From assembly GCA_029865675.1 (NCBI GenBank), contig JARXAU010000115.1:1-12766 (forward strand): a DNA stretch of 12,766 nucleotides, given 5' to 3'. The stretch comes from Rhodoferax sp. (GTDB taxonomy: Bacteria; Pseudomonadota; Gammaproteobacteria; Burkholderiales; Burkholderiaceae_C). This document shows positions 6,181 to 12,766 of the stretch, piece by piece. Every line of letters starts with the position of its first letter. Position 1 is the first letter of the stretch. Below the pieces are notes generated by a model. It was given only the letters and a program-made list of their open reading frames with translations. It had not been told where the DNA came from and did no database searches. Position numbers and translations under genes: made by a program.

Positions 6181-7077
6181 TCAGGCCTTGGGCGCTTGCA
6201 GCTTGTCTTGGGTGCGGGTGTCAAAGTCGCTGGCGTCATGGCGCTCGTGCAACTGGGTTCCTGGCGGCCCTATCACGCGGTTGACCATGCGGCCCCGGCG
6301 CACTGCCGGGCGTTTGGCGACTTCGTCGGCCCAGCGAATGACGTGGGTGTATTCCTGCACCTGCAAAAACTCGCCGCCCTCGTACATCTGGCCCTTGACC
6401 ATGCCGCCGTACCAGGGCCAGATGGCGATGTCGGCAATCGTGTACTCGTCCCCGGCGATAAAGCGGCTTTCCGCCAAGCGGCGGTTGAGCACATCAAGTT
6501 CGCGTTTGACCTCCATGGCAAAGCGGTCAATGGCGTATTCGATTTTGAGGGGCGCATAGGCATAAAAGTGGCCAAAGCCGCCGCCCAGGTAGGGCGCGCT
6601 GCCCATTTGCCAAAACAGCCACGACAGGCACTCGGTGCGCGTGGCCAAGTCGGTGGGCAAAAAGGTGCCAAATTTTTCCGCCAGGTACAACAAAATCGCG
6701 CCCGACTCAAACACCCGCTGCGGCACCTCGCCGCTGTAGTCCCACAAGGCCGGAATTTTAGAGTTGGGGTTGGCCGCCACAAAGCCGCTGGAGAACTGCT
6801 CGCCCTCGTTGATGCGGACCAGCCAGGCGTCGTATTCGGCACCGGTGTGGCCCAGCGCCAGCAGCTCTTCGAGCATCACCGTGACCTTGACCCCATTAGG
6901 CGTGCCCAGCGAATAAAGCTGCAGCGGGTGCTTGCCGCGCGGCAGCTCTTTGTCGTGCGTGGCGCCGGCCACCGGGCGGTTGATGTTGGCAAAACGCCCG
7001 CCGTTGGCTTTGTTCCAAGTCCAGATTTTTGGTGGGATGTAGGAGGCAGAGGTGGGGGTGGGGGTGGCGTCAGACAT
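6181..7077 (-). CDS. yghU: Glutathione transferase YghU (Nu-class, disulfide-bond reductase activity)
   Basis: The 298-residue protein is strikingly similar to E. coli YghU (288 residues) along its length: IWTWNKANGGRFANINRPV (18-36), HPLQLYSLGTPNGVKVTVM (50-68), NPNSKIPAL (103-111), FESGAILLYLAEKFG (123 on), GGGFGHFYAYAPLKIEYAI, GDEYTIADIAIWPW and the end QLHERHDASDF. YghU is a cytoplasmic glutathione transferase homologue that binds two glutathiones per active site and reduces disulfides; it has a thioredoxin-like N-terminal and an all-helical C-terminal domain. The ATG at 7077 is used, with a purine-rich AAGAAAGAA upstream. The short Pro/Thr stretch after the start is an extension. It is the last gene of a minus-strand run after the hydrolase (42-base gap). 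Confidence 0.95.
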   Translation of the reverse strand: MSDATPTPTSASYIPPKIWTWNKANGGRFANINRPVAGATHDKELPRGKHPLQLYSLGTPNGVKVTVMLEELLALGHTGAEYDAWLVRINEGEQFSSGFVAANPNSKIPALWDYSGEVPQRVFESGAILLYLAEKFGTFLPTDLATRTECLSWLFWQMGSAPYLGGGFGHFYAYAPLKIEYAIDRFAMEVKRELDVLNRRLAESRFIAGDEYTIADIAIWPWYGGMVKGQMYEGGEFLQVQEYTHVIRWADEVAKRPAVRRGRMVNRVIGPPGTQLHERHDASDFDTRTQDKLQAPKA

Positions 7078-7119
7078 GGGTGTTCTTTCTTAAATTCAGG
7101 AGCGTGAGGCTACACGATG

Positions 7120-7953
7120 TCACACCGCTTGGCTGTGCCCCTGCGGGCTGGCTTGCGCCCCAGGCGCGGCCAGCCACTGCATCAAGGCCTGGTTGAACTC
7201 TTGCGGCTGGCGCAGCATGGGCCAGTGGTCGGTATCGAGCGCCAGCACCTGGCTGCCCGGCTTGGCGTTCAGCGCCTGCGCCCATTGCGGCGAATGGAAC
7301 ATAAAGGGCTTTTGCGTGCCATAGACAAACAACATGGGGCACTGCGGCACAAAGGGCCGACGGTGCCGGTAAGAACCATACGAGCCGGTCCAAAAAATGT
7401 AGTACGGAAAGTTCATCGCCGCGCTGATGTACTGGCGTGGCGACGGCACTTTGAGCGCGGTTGCCATGCCGCGCGTCAGCGCGTCGCCCAAGCGGCCACC
7501 GAGCTTCCAGGCAATGGCCAACCAGCCTTGGTAAGTAGCCACCATCAGCTTGCCCGCCGTGCCCAGCGATTGCTGGTACTGCGGCGACTCGGCGTCGCCA
7601 ATGTCCACACCCACAATGCAGTCCACCCGCTCGGGGTGGCACATATAAAACTGGTAGCCAAACACACAGCCCCAGTCGTGCAGCAGCAGCGTCACCTTCG
7701 CGTTGGGCGACACCTGGTCCACGATGTGCAGCAGCGTGGCCACCATCTCGTCGAGCGAATACGCCCGGCGCGGCTTGGCAATGTCAAAGCCCGGCAAGGT
7801 AAAGCGCACGCAGCGGTACTGCGCTTGCAGCGCCGCCACTTGCGCGTCCCACACGCGGTAGGTGTCGGGCCAGCCGTGCACCATGACCACGGTGCGCGGG
7901 CCTTGGCCCTCCACCAGCACCTCGATGCCGTCTACTGCGAATTCGTGTTGCAT
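7120..7953 (-). CDS. Alpha/beta hydrolase of the epoxide hydrolase/haloalkane dehalogenase type
   Basis: With the start at ATG 7953 (GGAAAA upstream) the protein has 277 residues; a longer frame reaches 8022 but overruns the preceding spacer without a ribosome site. The fold signs are MVHGWPDT (25-31, oxyanion region) and LLLHDWGC with the nucleophile Asp93 in place of serine. A cap domain follows, and the catalytic His is near residue 243 in DTDHWPML. An Asp nucleophile in HDWG indicates epoxide hydrolase or dehalogenase chemistry rather than esterase. It has no signal peptide, so it is cytoplasmic. Its substrate cannot be told. Its neighbours, a TauE/SafE permease upstream (81-base gap) and yghU downstream, suggest a detoxification or sulfur-related unit; this is inference. 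Confidence 0.87.
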   Translation of the reverse strand: MQHEFAVDGIEVLVEGQGPRTVVMVHGWPDTYRVWDAQVAALQAQYRCVRFTLPGFDIAKPRRAYSLDEMVATLLHIVDQVSPNAKVTLLLHDWGCVFGYQFYMCHPERVDCIVGVDIGDAESPQYQQSLGTAGKLMVATYQGWLAIAWKLGGRLGDALTRGMATALKVPSPRQYISAAMNFPYYIFWTGSYGSYRHRRPFVPQCPMLFVYGTQKPFMFHSPQWAQALNAKPGSQVLALDTDHWPMLRQPQEFNQALMQWLAAPGAQASPQGHSQAV

Positions 7954-8034
7954 ATCGTTTTCCAGAATCGGTTGCCATTCACAAGTTTCGGTCAGGCGTT
8001 TGCGGGGTGGCGCGCCCACCACTACGGCATTGCC

Positions 8035-8808
8035 TTATTTGAACACCAGCTGCTTGACCAACATCCACACCGCCGTGCACAGCACCATGCAAGCAAAAGC
8101 CACGCACATGCGCCGCTCTGGCAAGCGGTGGGCCAGCGCCGCCCCGGCCGACACGGTGAATAGGCCACCGGCAGCCAGCGGCAGGCCCAGCGCCCAATCC
8201 ACCCGGTGCGCGCCGCTGTAGGTCAGCAGCGCAATGATGGAACTGGGCGCCACCAAGGCCAAAGACAGGCTTTGGGCCACGGTTTGCCGCTGGCCAAACC
8301 AGCCGGTAAACACCGGCGTGGCCACCAGCCCGCCGCCCACGCCCAGCAAGCCCATGCAGCTGCCGCCCAGCACGCCCACCAGCGGCATGTAACGCAGGTC
8401 GCGCGGCGGCTCGTGCGAAGCGCCGGGGCTTGCGGGCGCTGGCCGCAGCATGCGCAGCGCCACCCCCAGCAAAAACACGCTGAACACCGTGCGCATCAGG
8501 TCCGAGGGCAGGCGCGTTGCCAAGTGGGCGACCAACCAGGTGGTGGTGCAGGCCAGCACCCCAATCTGTAGCGCAGTCTTCAGGGCCACCGGGTGGCGCT
8601 GGTGGTAGCGCCACCAGCCGATCAGCAAGTTGGGCACCATCATCACCAAGGCGGTGCCTTGGGCCACCGCCTGGTCCAGGCCAAAGCCCAGCACCAAGAG
8701 CGGAATCACGATGATGCCGCCGCCAATGCCAAACAAGCCGCCCAAAAAACCGAGAGCGGCGCCTAGGCCGAGCATTTCTAACAGCTCGGGGGAAAAAATG
8801 GGGGGCAT
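8035..8808 (-). CDS. TauE/SafE family sulfite/anion exporter-like permease
   Basis: The 257-residue integral membrane protein has about eight hydrophobic segments in two related halves. Each half begins with the family's glycine motif: GGLFGIGGGIIVIP (23-36) and GGSCMGLLGVGGGLVATP (148-165). TauE/SafE proteins move sulfite, sulfoacetate or other organic anions across the inner membrane; the substrate cannot be read from the sequence. The ATG at 8808 gives MPPIFSPELLEMLG. A TTG at 8850 would add 14 residues and is less likely. The ribosome site is poor in either case. It heads a minus-strand run with the hydrolase and yghU and is divergent from the toxin-antitoxin operon. Confidence 0.88.
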   Translation of the reverse strand: MPPIFSPELLEMLGLGAALGFLGGLFGIGGGIIVIPLLVLGFGLDQAVAQGTALVMMVPNLLIGWWRYHQRHPVALKTALQIGVLACTTTWLVAHLATRLPSDLMRTVFSVFLLGVALRMLRPAPASPGASHEPPRDLRYMPLVGVLGGSCMGLLGVGGGLVATPVFTGWFGQRQTVAQSLSLALVAPSSIIALLTYSGAHRVDWALGLPLAAGGLFTVSAGAALAHRLPERRMCVAFACMVLCTAVWMLVKQLVFK

Positions 8809-8914
8809 GGGGGTGGATGCGGCAAAGCGGCGCAGTGTACGCAGGCTCAACGCCTTCAGCGAGGGCGCGTAGGTCCCCGCTCTCGCGCAGCCTTTTGCCG
8901 CATGGGTTTTTACG

Positions 8915-8935
8915 ACTGGTCTATATACTGGTCTA
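8915..8935 (+). promoter_or_regulatory. Direct-repeat operator candidate before the toxin-antitoxin operon
   Basis: ACTGGTCTA occurs at 8915-8923 and again at 8927-8935, a 12-base period, 20 bases before the antitoxin start. The stretch is AT-rich and is the only plausible promoter region; the repeats would overlap its -10 area. Toxin-antitoxin operons are usually repressed by their own antitoxin at repeated sites, so these repeats are a natural candidate. The exact -35 and -10 boxes are not clear. Confidence 0.5.
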
Positions 8936-8954
8936 CTTAAAAAGGGAAAGCACC

Positions 8955-9200
8955 ATGCACATTGAAGTCGGCTCCTATGAGGCCAAAACCAAGTTGCCAG
9001 AGCTGCTGCGCGGCGTCCAGAGCGGCAAACGCTACACCATCACCTTGCGCGGCGAGGCCGTAGCCGACTTGGTGCCTGCGCAAAGCTCTCAAAGCGCAGA
9101 CGCAGTGGAAGCTGTTGACGCCCTGCTGGCCTTCATGCAGGCGCGCAAGCCCGTGGGCGGCCTTGATCTCAAGGCACTTTTGAACGAAGGAAGGTCATGA
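8955..9200 (+). CDS. Phd/YefM-like antitoxin
   Basis: The 81-residue protein has the start of the Phd/YefM fold: MHIEVGSYEAKTKLPELLRGVQSGKRYTI as a beta strand and helices, then the strand TLRGEAVADLVPA. The C-terminal part (SSQSADAVEAVDALLAFMQARKPV) is the segment that normally wraps around and blocks the toxin. The antitoxin binds DNA at its own promoter. The ATG at 8955 has AAAGGGAAAG just upstream. Its stop overlaps the toxin start by four bases (ATGA at 9197-9200), typical of co-translated pairs. It looks intact. Confidence 0.88.
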   Translation: MHIEVGSYEAKTKLPELLRGVQSGKRYTITLRGEAVADLVPAQSSQSADAVEAVDALLAFMQARKPVGGLDLKALLNEGRS

Positions 9201-9622
9201 GTTTTGTTCTGGATGCCTCGGTTGCGCTGCTTTGGCTGGCGCCAGATACCCAGCCGGCGGGCGTCGATTACGCCACTGCAACCCTGCTTGCGCTCAAAGA
9301 AACCCAGGCGCTCGTGCCGTCGCTGATGGCGCTAGAAGCGTCCAACGTGGTGGCCAAGCTGGAATCCAAAGGCCTGTTGACACAAGCCGATTCGCAACGC
9401 TTTATCGCCCTGCTGGGGCGGCTCAACATCGTGACCGACCCTGCCACTGCTGCGCACGCCCTGGGTGACACCTTGCACCTGGCGCGGCGCCACAAGCTAT
9501 CGGCGTATGACGCGGCTTACCTAGAACTTGCCTTGCGCAGCGGTCTGCCGCTGGCAACCCTGGACGCCAGTTTGGCCAAGGCAGCCCAAAGCGCGGGTGT
9601 TTCTATTTTCGGCACGCACTGA
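9197..9622 (+). CDS. PIN-domain (VapC-like) ribonuclease toxin
   Basis: The 141-residue protein is a complete PIN domain. Acidic metal-binding residues are all present: Asp6 (FVLDASVAL), Glu47 (MALEASNVV), Asp105 (SAYDAAYLELA) and Asp123 (LATLDASLAKAA). VapC-type toxins cut specific RNAs, often tRNA or the 23S rRNA sarcin-ricin loop, when their antitoxin is lost. It pairs with the Phd-like antitoxin by the ATGA overlap. Its 3' end faces that of a second, broken PIN toxin, with 44 bases between stops and no visible terminator. Confidence 0.92.
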   Translation: MSFVLDASVALLWLAPDTQPAGVDYATATLLALKETQALVPSLMALEASNVVAKLESKGLLTQADSQRFIALLGRLNIVTDPATAAHALGDTLHLARRHKLSAYDAAYLELALRSGLPLATLDASLAKAAQSAGVSIFGTH

Positions 9623-9666
9623 AACTGCGGTGATGAGACGGTTGCTGGCGGAGGGCATGGCAAGGT

Positions 9667-9888
9667 TCAAAGCGCTTGCGCGCAAAAGCCCGCCGGGCTC
9701 AGGATGCGGGTGCGACCGGCGCTGCCACGTTGCAACCGTCCAGCGCGACGATCACCGGTGACCAAGTAATCAGCCTCGCCAGCCAAGGCCATGGCAAGCA
9801 GGAATGCGTCGTTGGGATCGTTCAGCGCCGCAATATCTGGATGTGGCAAGGCGCCCAGCAGCACGTTGGCATCCAAAATGACGTGCAT
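9667..9888 (-). pseudogene. PIN-family toxin with a large internal deletion
   Basis: The 73-residue frame joins two ends of a PIN toxin that is normally about 135-145 residues long. MHVILDANVLLGAL is the N-terminus with Asp6. It is followed at once by the C-terminal half: DPNDAFLLAMALAGEADYLVTGDRR (Asp27 and Asp46) and GRTRILSPAGFC. The middle, about 65-75 residues with the conserved Glu, is missing, with the reading frame kept. Without the middle helices the nuclease fold should not form. The start ATG overlaps the antitoxin stop by one base (TGATG), so it was once a normal antitoxin-toxin pair. Confidence 0.8.
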
Positions 9889-10141
9889 CAATGCTCACGC
9901 GCCCACTGCACTGCCTCGTCAATCAAGTCGTTCAATTCAGTCTCGCCCATGCCTGCGGCAGCGCCATTGGCTTGCTCTACCGCTTTTTCCACCCAATAGA
10001 AGCGAACCGTCTCCTCAACAAAGCGCGACAAATCGCCTTTGCGGCCTTCGACCTTCGCCCTTCGACCTTCGCTGCGATAAACATTCGCACAGATTGGTCG
10101 GTGTCTGGCGAGACGGAGCTGTTCCAGCGAACGGATTCCAT
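9888..10141 (-). pseudogene. Ribbon-helix-helix antitoxin frameshifted by a 14-bp duplication
   Basis: The gene starts at ATG 10141 (GGAGAAG upstream) with MESVRWNSSVSPDTDQSVRM followed by FIAAKVEGR, then goes out of frame. The family continuation KGDLSRFVEETVRFYWVEK and the end ELNDLIDEAVQWAREH lie in another frame down to 9888. Between them a 14-base unit is present twice. Removing one copy gives the uninterrupted order FIAAKVEGRKGDLSRF, an intact protein of about 79 residues that resembles CopG-like antitoxins paired with PIN toxins. So this is one gene, broken by a recent-looking duplication. Its partner toxin is broken as well. Confidence 0.88.
10045..10072 (-). repeat. 14-bp perfect tandem duplication
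   Basis: On the plus strand CCTTCGACCTTCGC is present at 10045-10058 and again at 10059-10072 without any mismatch. The unit itself contains the near repeat CCTTCGA/CCTTCGC, which may have favoured slippage. It is 14 bases long and so shifts the antitoxin frame. Confidence 0.95.
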
Positions 10142-10193
10142 AGCTTCTCCAGTGTTTGAGTGTTGACACACCGAAAATCTGACACCCAAACGC

Positions 10194-12068
10194 CTACTCC
10201 ACCGTCACCGACTTCGCCAAATTCCTGGGTTTGTCCACATCCGTCCCCCGCGCGCAGGCCGTGTGGTAGGCCAGCAACTGCAGCGGCACCACGTGCAGGA
10301 TGGGCGAGAGCACGCCGTAGTGTTCGGGCATGCGGATGACGTGGATGCCTTCGCTGCTGTCGATGCGCGTGTCGGCGTCGGCCAGCACATAGAGCACGCC
10401 GCCGCGCGCGCGCACTTCGTGCATATTGCTTTTGAGCTTTTCCAAGAGCGCGTCGTTGGGGGCCACGGTGACCACCGGCATGGCGCTGGTCACCAGCGCC
10501 AGCGGGCCGTGCTTGAGTTCTCCCGCTGCATAGCCCTCGGCGTGGATGTAGGTGATTTCTTTGAGCTTGAGCGCGCCTTCCAGGGCGATGGGGTAGTGCG
10601 TGCCCCGGCCCAAAAACAGTGCGTTTTCTTTGGACGCAAACTCTTGCGCCCAGGCGATGACTTGGGGTTCGAGCGCCAGCACCGCCTGCAAGGCGGCGGG
10701 CAGATGGCGCATGGCTTTGAGGTGCTCTGCCTCTTGCGCGTCGCTAAGCAAGCCCTTGGTTTGCGCTAGCGCCAAGGTCAGCAAAAACAGCGCCGCGAGC
10801 TGGGTGGTAAAGGCTTTGGTGGACGCCACGCCAATCTCGGTGCCCGCGCGGGTGACGTAAGCCAGCTGGCACTCGCGCACCATGGCCGAGGTGGCTACAT
10901 TGCAAATGGTCAGCGTGTGCGCCATGCCCAGGCCTTGGGCGTGGCGCAGGGCGGCCAGGGTGTCGGCGGTCTCGCCGGACTGGCTCAGCGTCACCACCAG
11001 CGTGCGCGGGTCGGGCACCGAGTCGCGGTAGCGGTATTCGCTGGCAATCTCCACCTGGCAGGGCAGCTTGGCGATGGCTTCTATCCAGTACTTGGCCACG
11101 CAGCCGCTGTAGTAGCTGGTGCCGCAGGCCAAAATCAGCACCCGGTCTATGGCCTTGAACACGCTGAAGGCGCCGTCGCCAAAAAGCTCGGGCGTAATGC
11201 CTTCCACGCCTTCTAGCGTGTCGGCCACGGCGCGCGGCTGCTCAAAAATCTCTTTTTGCATGTAGTGGCGGTAGGGGCCGAGTTCGGCTGCGCCACTGTG
11301 GGCTTGCACGGTTTGCACCGGGCGGGTTACTGCACGGCGGGCGCGGTCTTCAATCCAGTATTTGCCGAGCTGAATATCGACCGCGTCGCCTTCTTCGAGG
11401 TAGACGATCTGGTCGCTTACCCCGGCCAAGGCCATGGCGTCGCTGGCCAAAAAGGTTTCGCTGTGGTCTTTGCCCACGCCCAAAAACAACGGTGAACGCG
11501 CGCGCGCGCCCACCACGCGGTGGGGCTCGTCCTAATGGAAAACTGCCACTGCATAGGCGCCTTGCAACTGCGCCAGCGCGGCCTTGACGGCGTCAAACAA
11601 GTCGCCTTGGTACAGGCTGTCCACCAAATGGGCGATGACTTCGGTGTCGGTTTGGCTGGTAAACACATAGCCCTTGGCCTGCAAGGTGGCGCGCAGGGCG
11701 TCGTGGTTTTCGATGATGCCGTTGTGCACTAGCGCCACGCGGGCCGCGCTGCTGGCATCTGCCACCGCGCCGGGGCCGTGGCTGAAGTGCGGGTGGGCGT
11801 TGCTTACCGCCGGCGCGCCGTGGGTAGCCCAGCGGGTGTGGGCGATGCCAGTGCCGCCTTCAATATGGTCGGTTTGCACCTGCTCCGTCAGCTCCGATAC
11901 GCGGGCCGTGCTGCGCGCGCGGCGCAGACCGCCTTGGGGCTGGCCCAGGCTGGCGGCGTGCACCGCCACGCCGCAAGAGTCATAGCCCCGGTATTCCAGC
12001 CGCTGCAGGCCCTGGACCAGGATGGGAACGATGTTGCGGGTAGAAACGGCGCCGACGATGCCACACAT
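10194..12068 (-). pseudogene. glmS: glmS, glucosamine-6-phosphate synthase, interrupted by one in-frame TAG
   Basis: The full frame covers 624 codons, near the E. coli length of 609. It starts MCGIVGAV with the catalytic Cys directly after Met, and GGAG precedes the ATG at 12068. The glutaminase domain shows RLEYRGYDSCG, RWATHGAP, HNGIIENHD and TDTEVIAHL. The sugar isomerase half shows ACGTSYYSG, LSQSGETADTLAAL and the end PRNLAKSVTVE. The enzyme makes glucosamine-6-phosphate from fructose-6-phosphate and glutamine, the entry to peptidoglycan and lipopolysaccharide synthesis, and is normally essential without amino sugars. Codon 179 (11532-11534) is TAG, between AYAVAVFH and DEPHRVVGAR, in a loop of low conservation; no other damage is seen. 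It may be a true mutation, a sequencing error, or a suppressed codon. A GTG at 11516 could restart a piece lacking the Cys. Confidence 0.85.
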
Positions 12069-12204
12069 AAAAAACTCCTTGAAGGGTGATGCGGCGAATC
12101 ATAGGCAGGGTGATGAAAAATTTTTCAACAAAAATTCTGCTTTTGCAGTCGTAAAATTTCACCAAATTCTTAGTTTGGAATTAAAGTTCTTATATATTTA
12201 ATTT
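12069..12204. promoter_or_regulatory. AT-rich divergent promoter region between glmS and the Lrp/AsnC gene
   Basis: The spacer is much richer in A and T than its surroundings. It contains the perfect 14-base palindrome TGAAAAATTTTTCA (12114-12127), and on the minus strand a loose TTGAAA...TATGAT pair 19 bases apart that could drive glmS. For the plus-strand gene, TATATATTTAATTT runs up to its ATG, but no clear -35 box is seen. Lrp/AsnC proteins favour AT-rich palindromes, so the regulator may bind here. Confidence 0.5.
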
Positions 12205-12696
12205 ATGGAACAAAATTTCTTGGATGCCACCGACCTGAAGCTGCTCGACGCCTTGCAGCACGACGCCTCGCGCAGCAACTTGGCACTGGCGGCACTGTTG
12301 CACATCTCGCCGCCCACCTGCCTGCGCCGCGTCAAACGCTTGGTGGACGCGGGCTGGATCGAGCGCCAAGTGGCGGTATTGAACGCCGACCGGCTGGCCA
12401 CGCTGCACGGCCAGGCTTTAAGCGCGCTGGTGGAAGTGACGCTAGACCGCCAGGGCGCCGAGCACTTGGACGCTTTTGAAGCCCGCGCCGTGGCTGACAC
12501 GGCAGTGCAACAGTGCTGGCGCGTGTCGCCGGGGCCGGACTTTGTGCTCGTCATCCAGGCGCGCGACATGGCGGATTACTTGGCTACCACCCAGCGCCTG
12601 TTCACCCAAGACGCCAATGTGCGCAATGTGAAGGCGTTTTTTAGCTTGAAGCGGGCGAAGTTCACCAGTACCTGGCCGCTAGGTACATCGGGCTAA
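12205..12696 (+). CDS. Lrp/AsnC-family transcriptional regulator
   Basis: The 163-residue protein is standard for the family. Residues 7-60 hold the helix-turn-helix: DATDLKLLDALQHDASRSN, then LAALLHISPPTCLRRVKRL. An RAM (ligand-binding) domain follows at about 70-150, with CWRVSPGPDFVLVIQARDM as its core. Such proteins form octamers or dimers, sense amino acids and control nearby or many genes. The ATG at 12205 gives a normal N-terminus, though there is no Shine-Dalgarno sequence and the leader is AT-rich. It is divergent from glmS; whether it controls glmS or genes beyond the window is not known. Confidence 0.92.
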   Translation: MEQNFLDATDLKLLDALQHDASRSNLALAALLHISPPTCLRRVKRLVDAGWIERQVAVLNADRLATLHGQALSALVEVTLDRQGAEHLDAFEARAVADTAVQQCWRVSPGPDFVLVIQARDMADYLATTQRLFTQDANVRNVKAFFSLKRAKFTSTWPLGTSG

Positions 12697-12766
12697 GCGC
12701 GCGGGGTCTACAACAAAGCCACGGCGGGCGCAGACGCCGGGATCAACAAAGCGGGAACGGGGGCAG

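Noticed and set aside
10142..10193. GTGTCA repeats near the glmS end as a possible insertion-sequence end
   Set aside because: Only two short copies are present, with no inverted partner, target duplication or transposase; they may be the operator of the broken antitoxin.
11532..12068. glmS read as two separate genes, a glutaminase subunit and an isomerase subunit
   Set aside because: The stop lies within the glutaminase domain and not at the domain border near residue 240, and the downstream part has no proper start signal.
12697..12766. Possible next gene on the minus strand at the right edge
   Set aside because: Only 70 bases are available, with no recognisable end of a protein family.

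Overview
The window is GC-rich and densely coded. Its proteins resemble those of Betaproteobacteria, most likely a Comamonadaceae member of the Rhodoferax/Acidovorax type. This placement is judged from protein style and codon use only; there is no rRNA in the window. No tRNA, rRNA, CRISPR array or integrase gene was found.

Region 1 (1-2530) is the accessory part. A luciferase-like flavin oxidoreductase gene, whose 5' end lies outside the window, has lost its natural 3' end. The last 188 matching bases of the gene occur again 1.6 kb further on (634-821 and 2218-2405, 5 mismatches), and the second copy carries the natural end of the gene and a hairpin terminator. Between the copies lie two integron-type attC recombination sites (1179-1233 and 1801-1884). 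They bracket a 651-base gene cassette that holds one lower-GC gene (MltR-like) in antisense orientation. There is no integron integrase here, so this is a small integrase-less attC cluster (CALIN-like).

Region 2 (2549-6150) is a compact minus-strand operon. It reads DODA/LigB-type dioxygenase, cytochrome b561, YceI-like protein, YceI-like protein. A divergent LysR regulator lies beside it, and its start codon is touched by a T-N11-A palindrome. Region 3 (6181-8808) is another minus-strand run: a TauE/SafE membrane permease, an epoxide-hydrolase/dehalogenase-type alpha/beta hydrolase, and the glutathione transferase YghU.

Region 4 (8915-10141) holds two toxin-antitoxin modules placed tail to tail. 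The first (Phd/YefM-like antitoxin plus PIN toxin, plus strand) looks intact. The second (ribbon-helix-helix antitoxin plus PIN toxin, minus strand) is broken in both genes: the antitoxin by a perfect 14-base tandem duplication, the toxin by an internal deletion.

Region 5 (10194-12696) is glmS on the minus strand, read through by a single in-frame TAG codon at codon 179, and a divergent Lrp/AsnC regulator across an AT-rich spacer. The strongest points of the window are the attC-bounded cassette with its context-dependent stop codon, the repeat-flanked insertion that replaced the oxidoreductase C-terminus, and the lesions in glmS and the second toxin-antitoxin pair.
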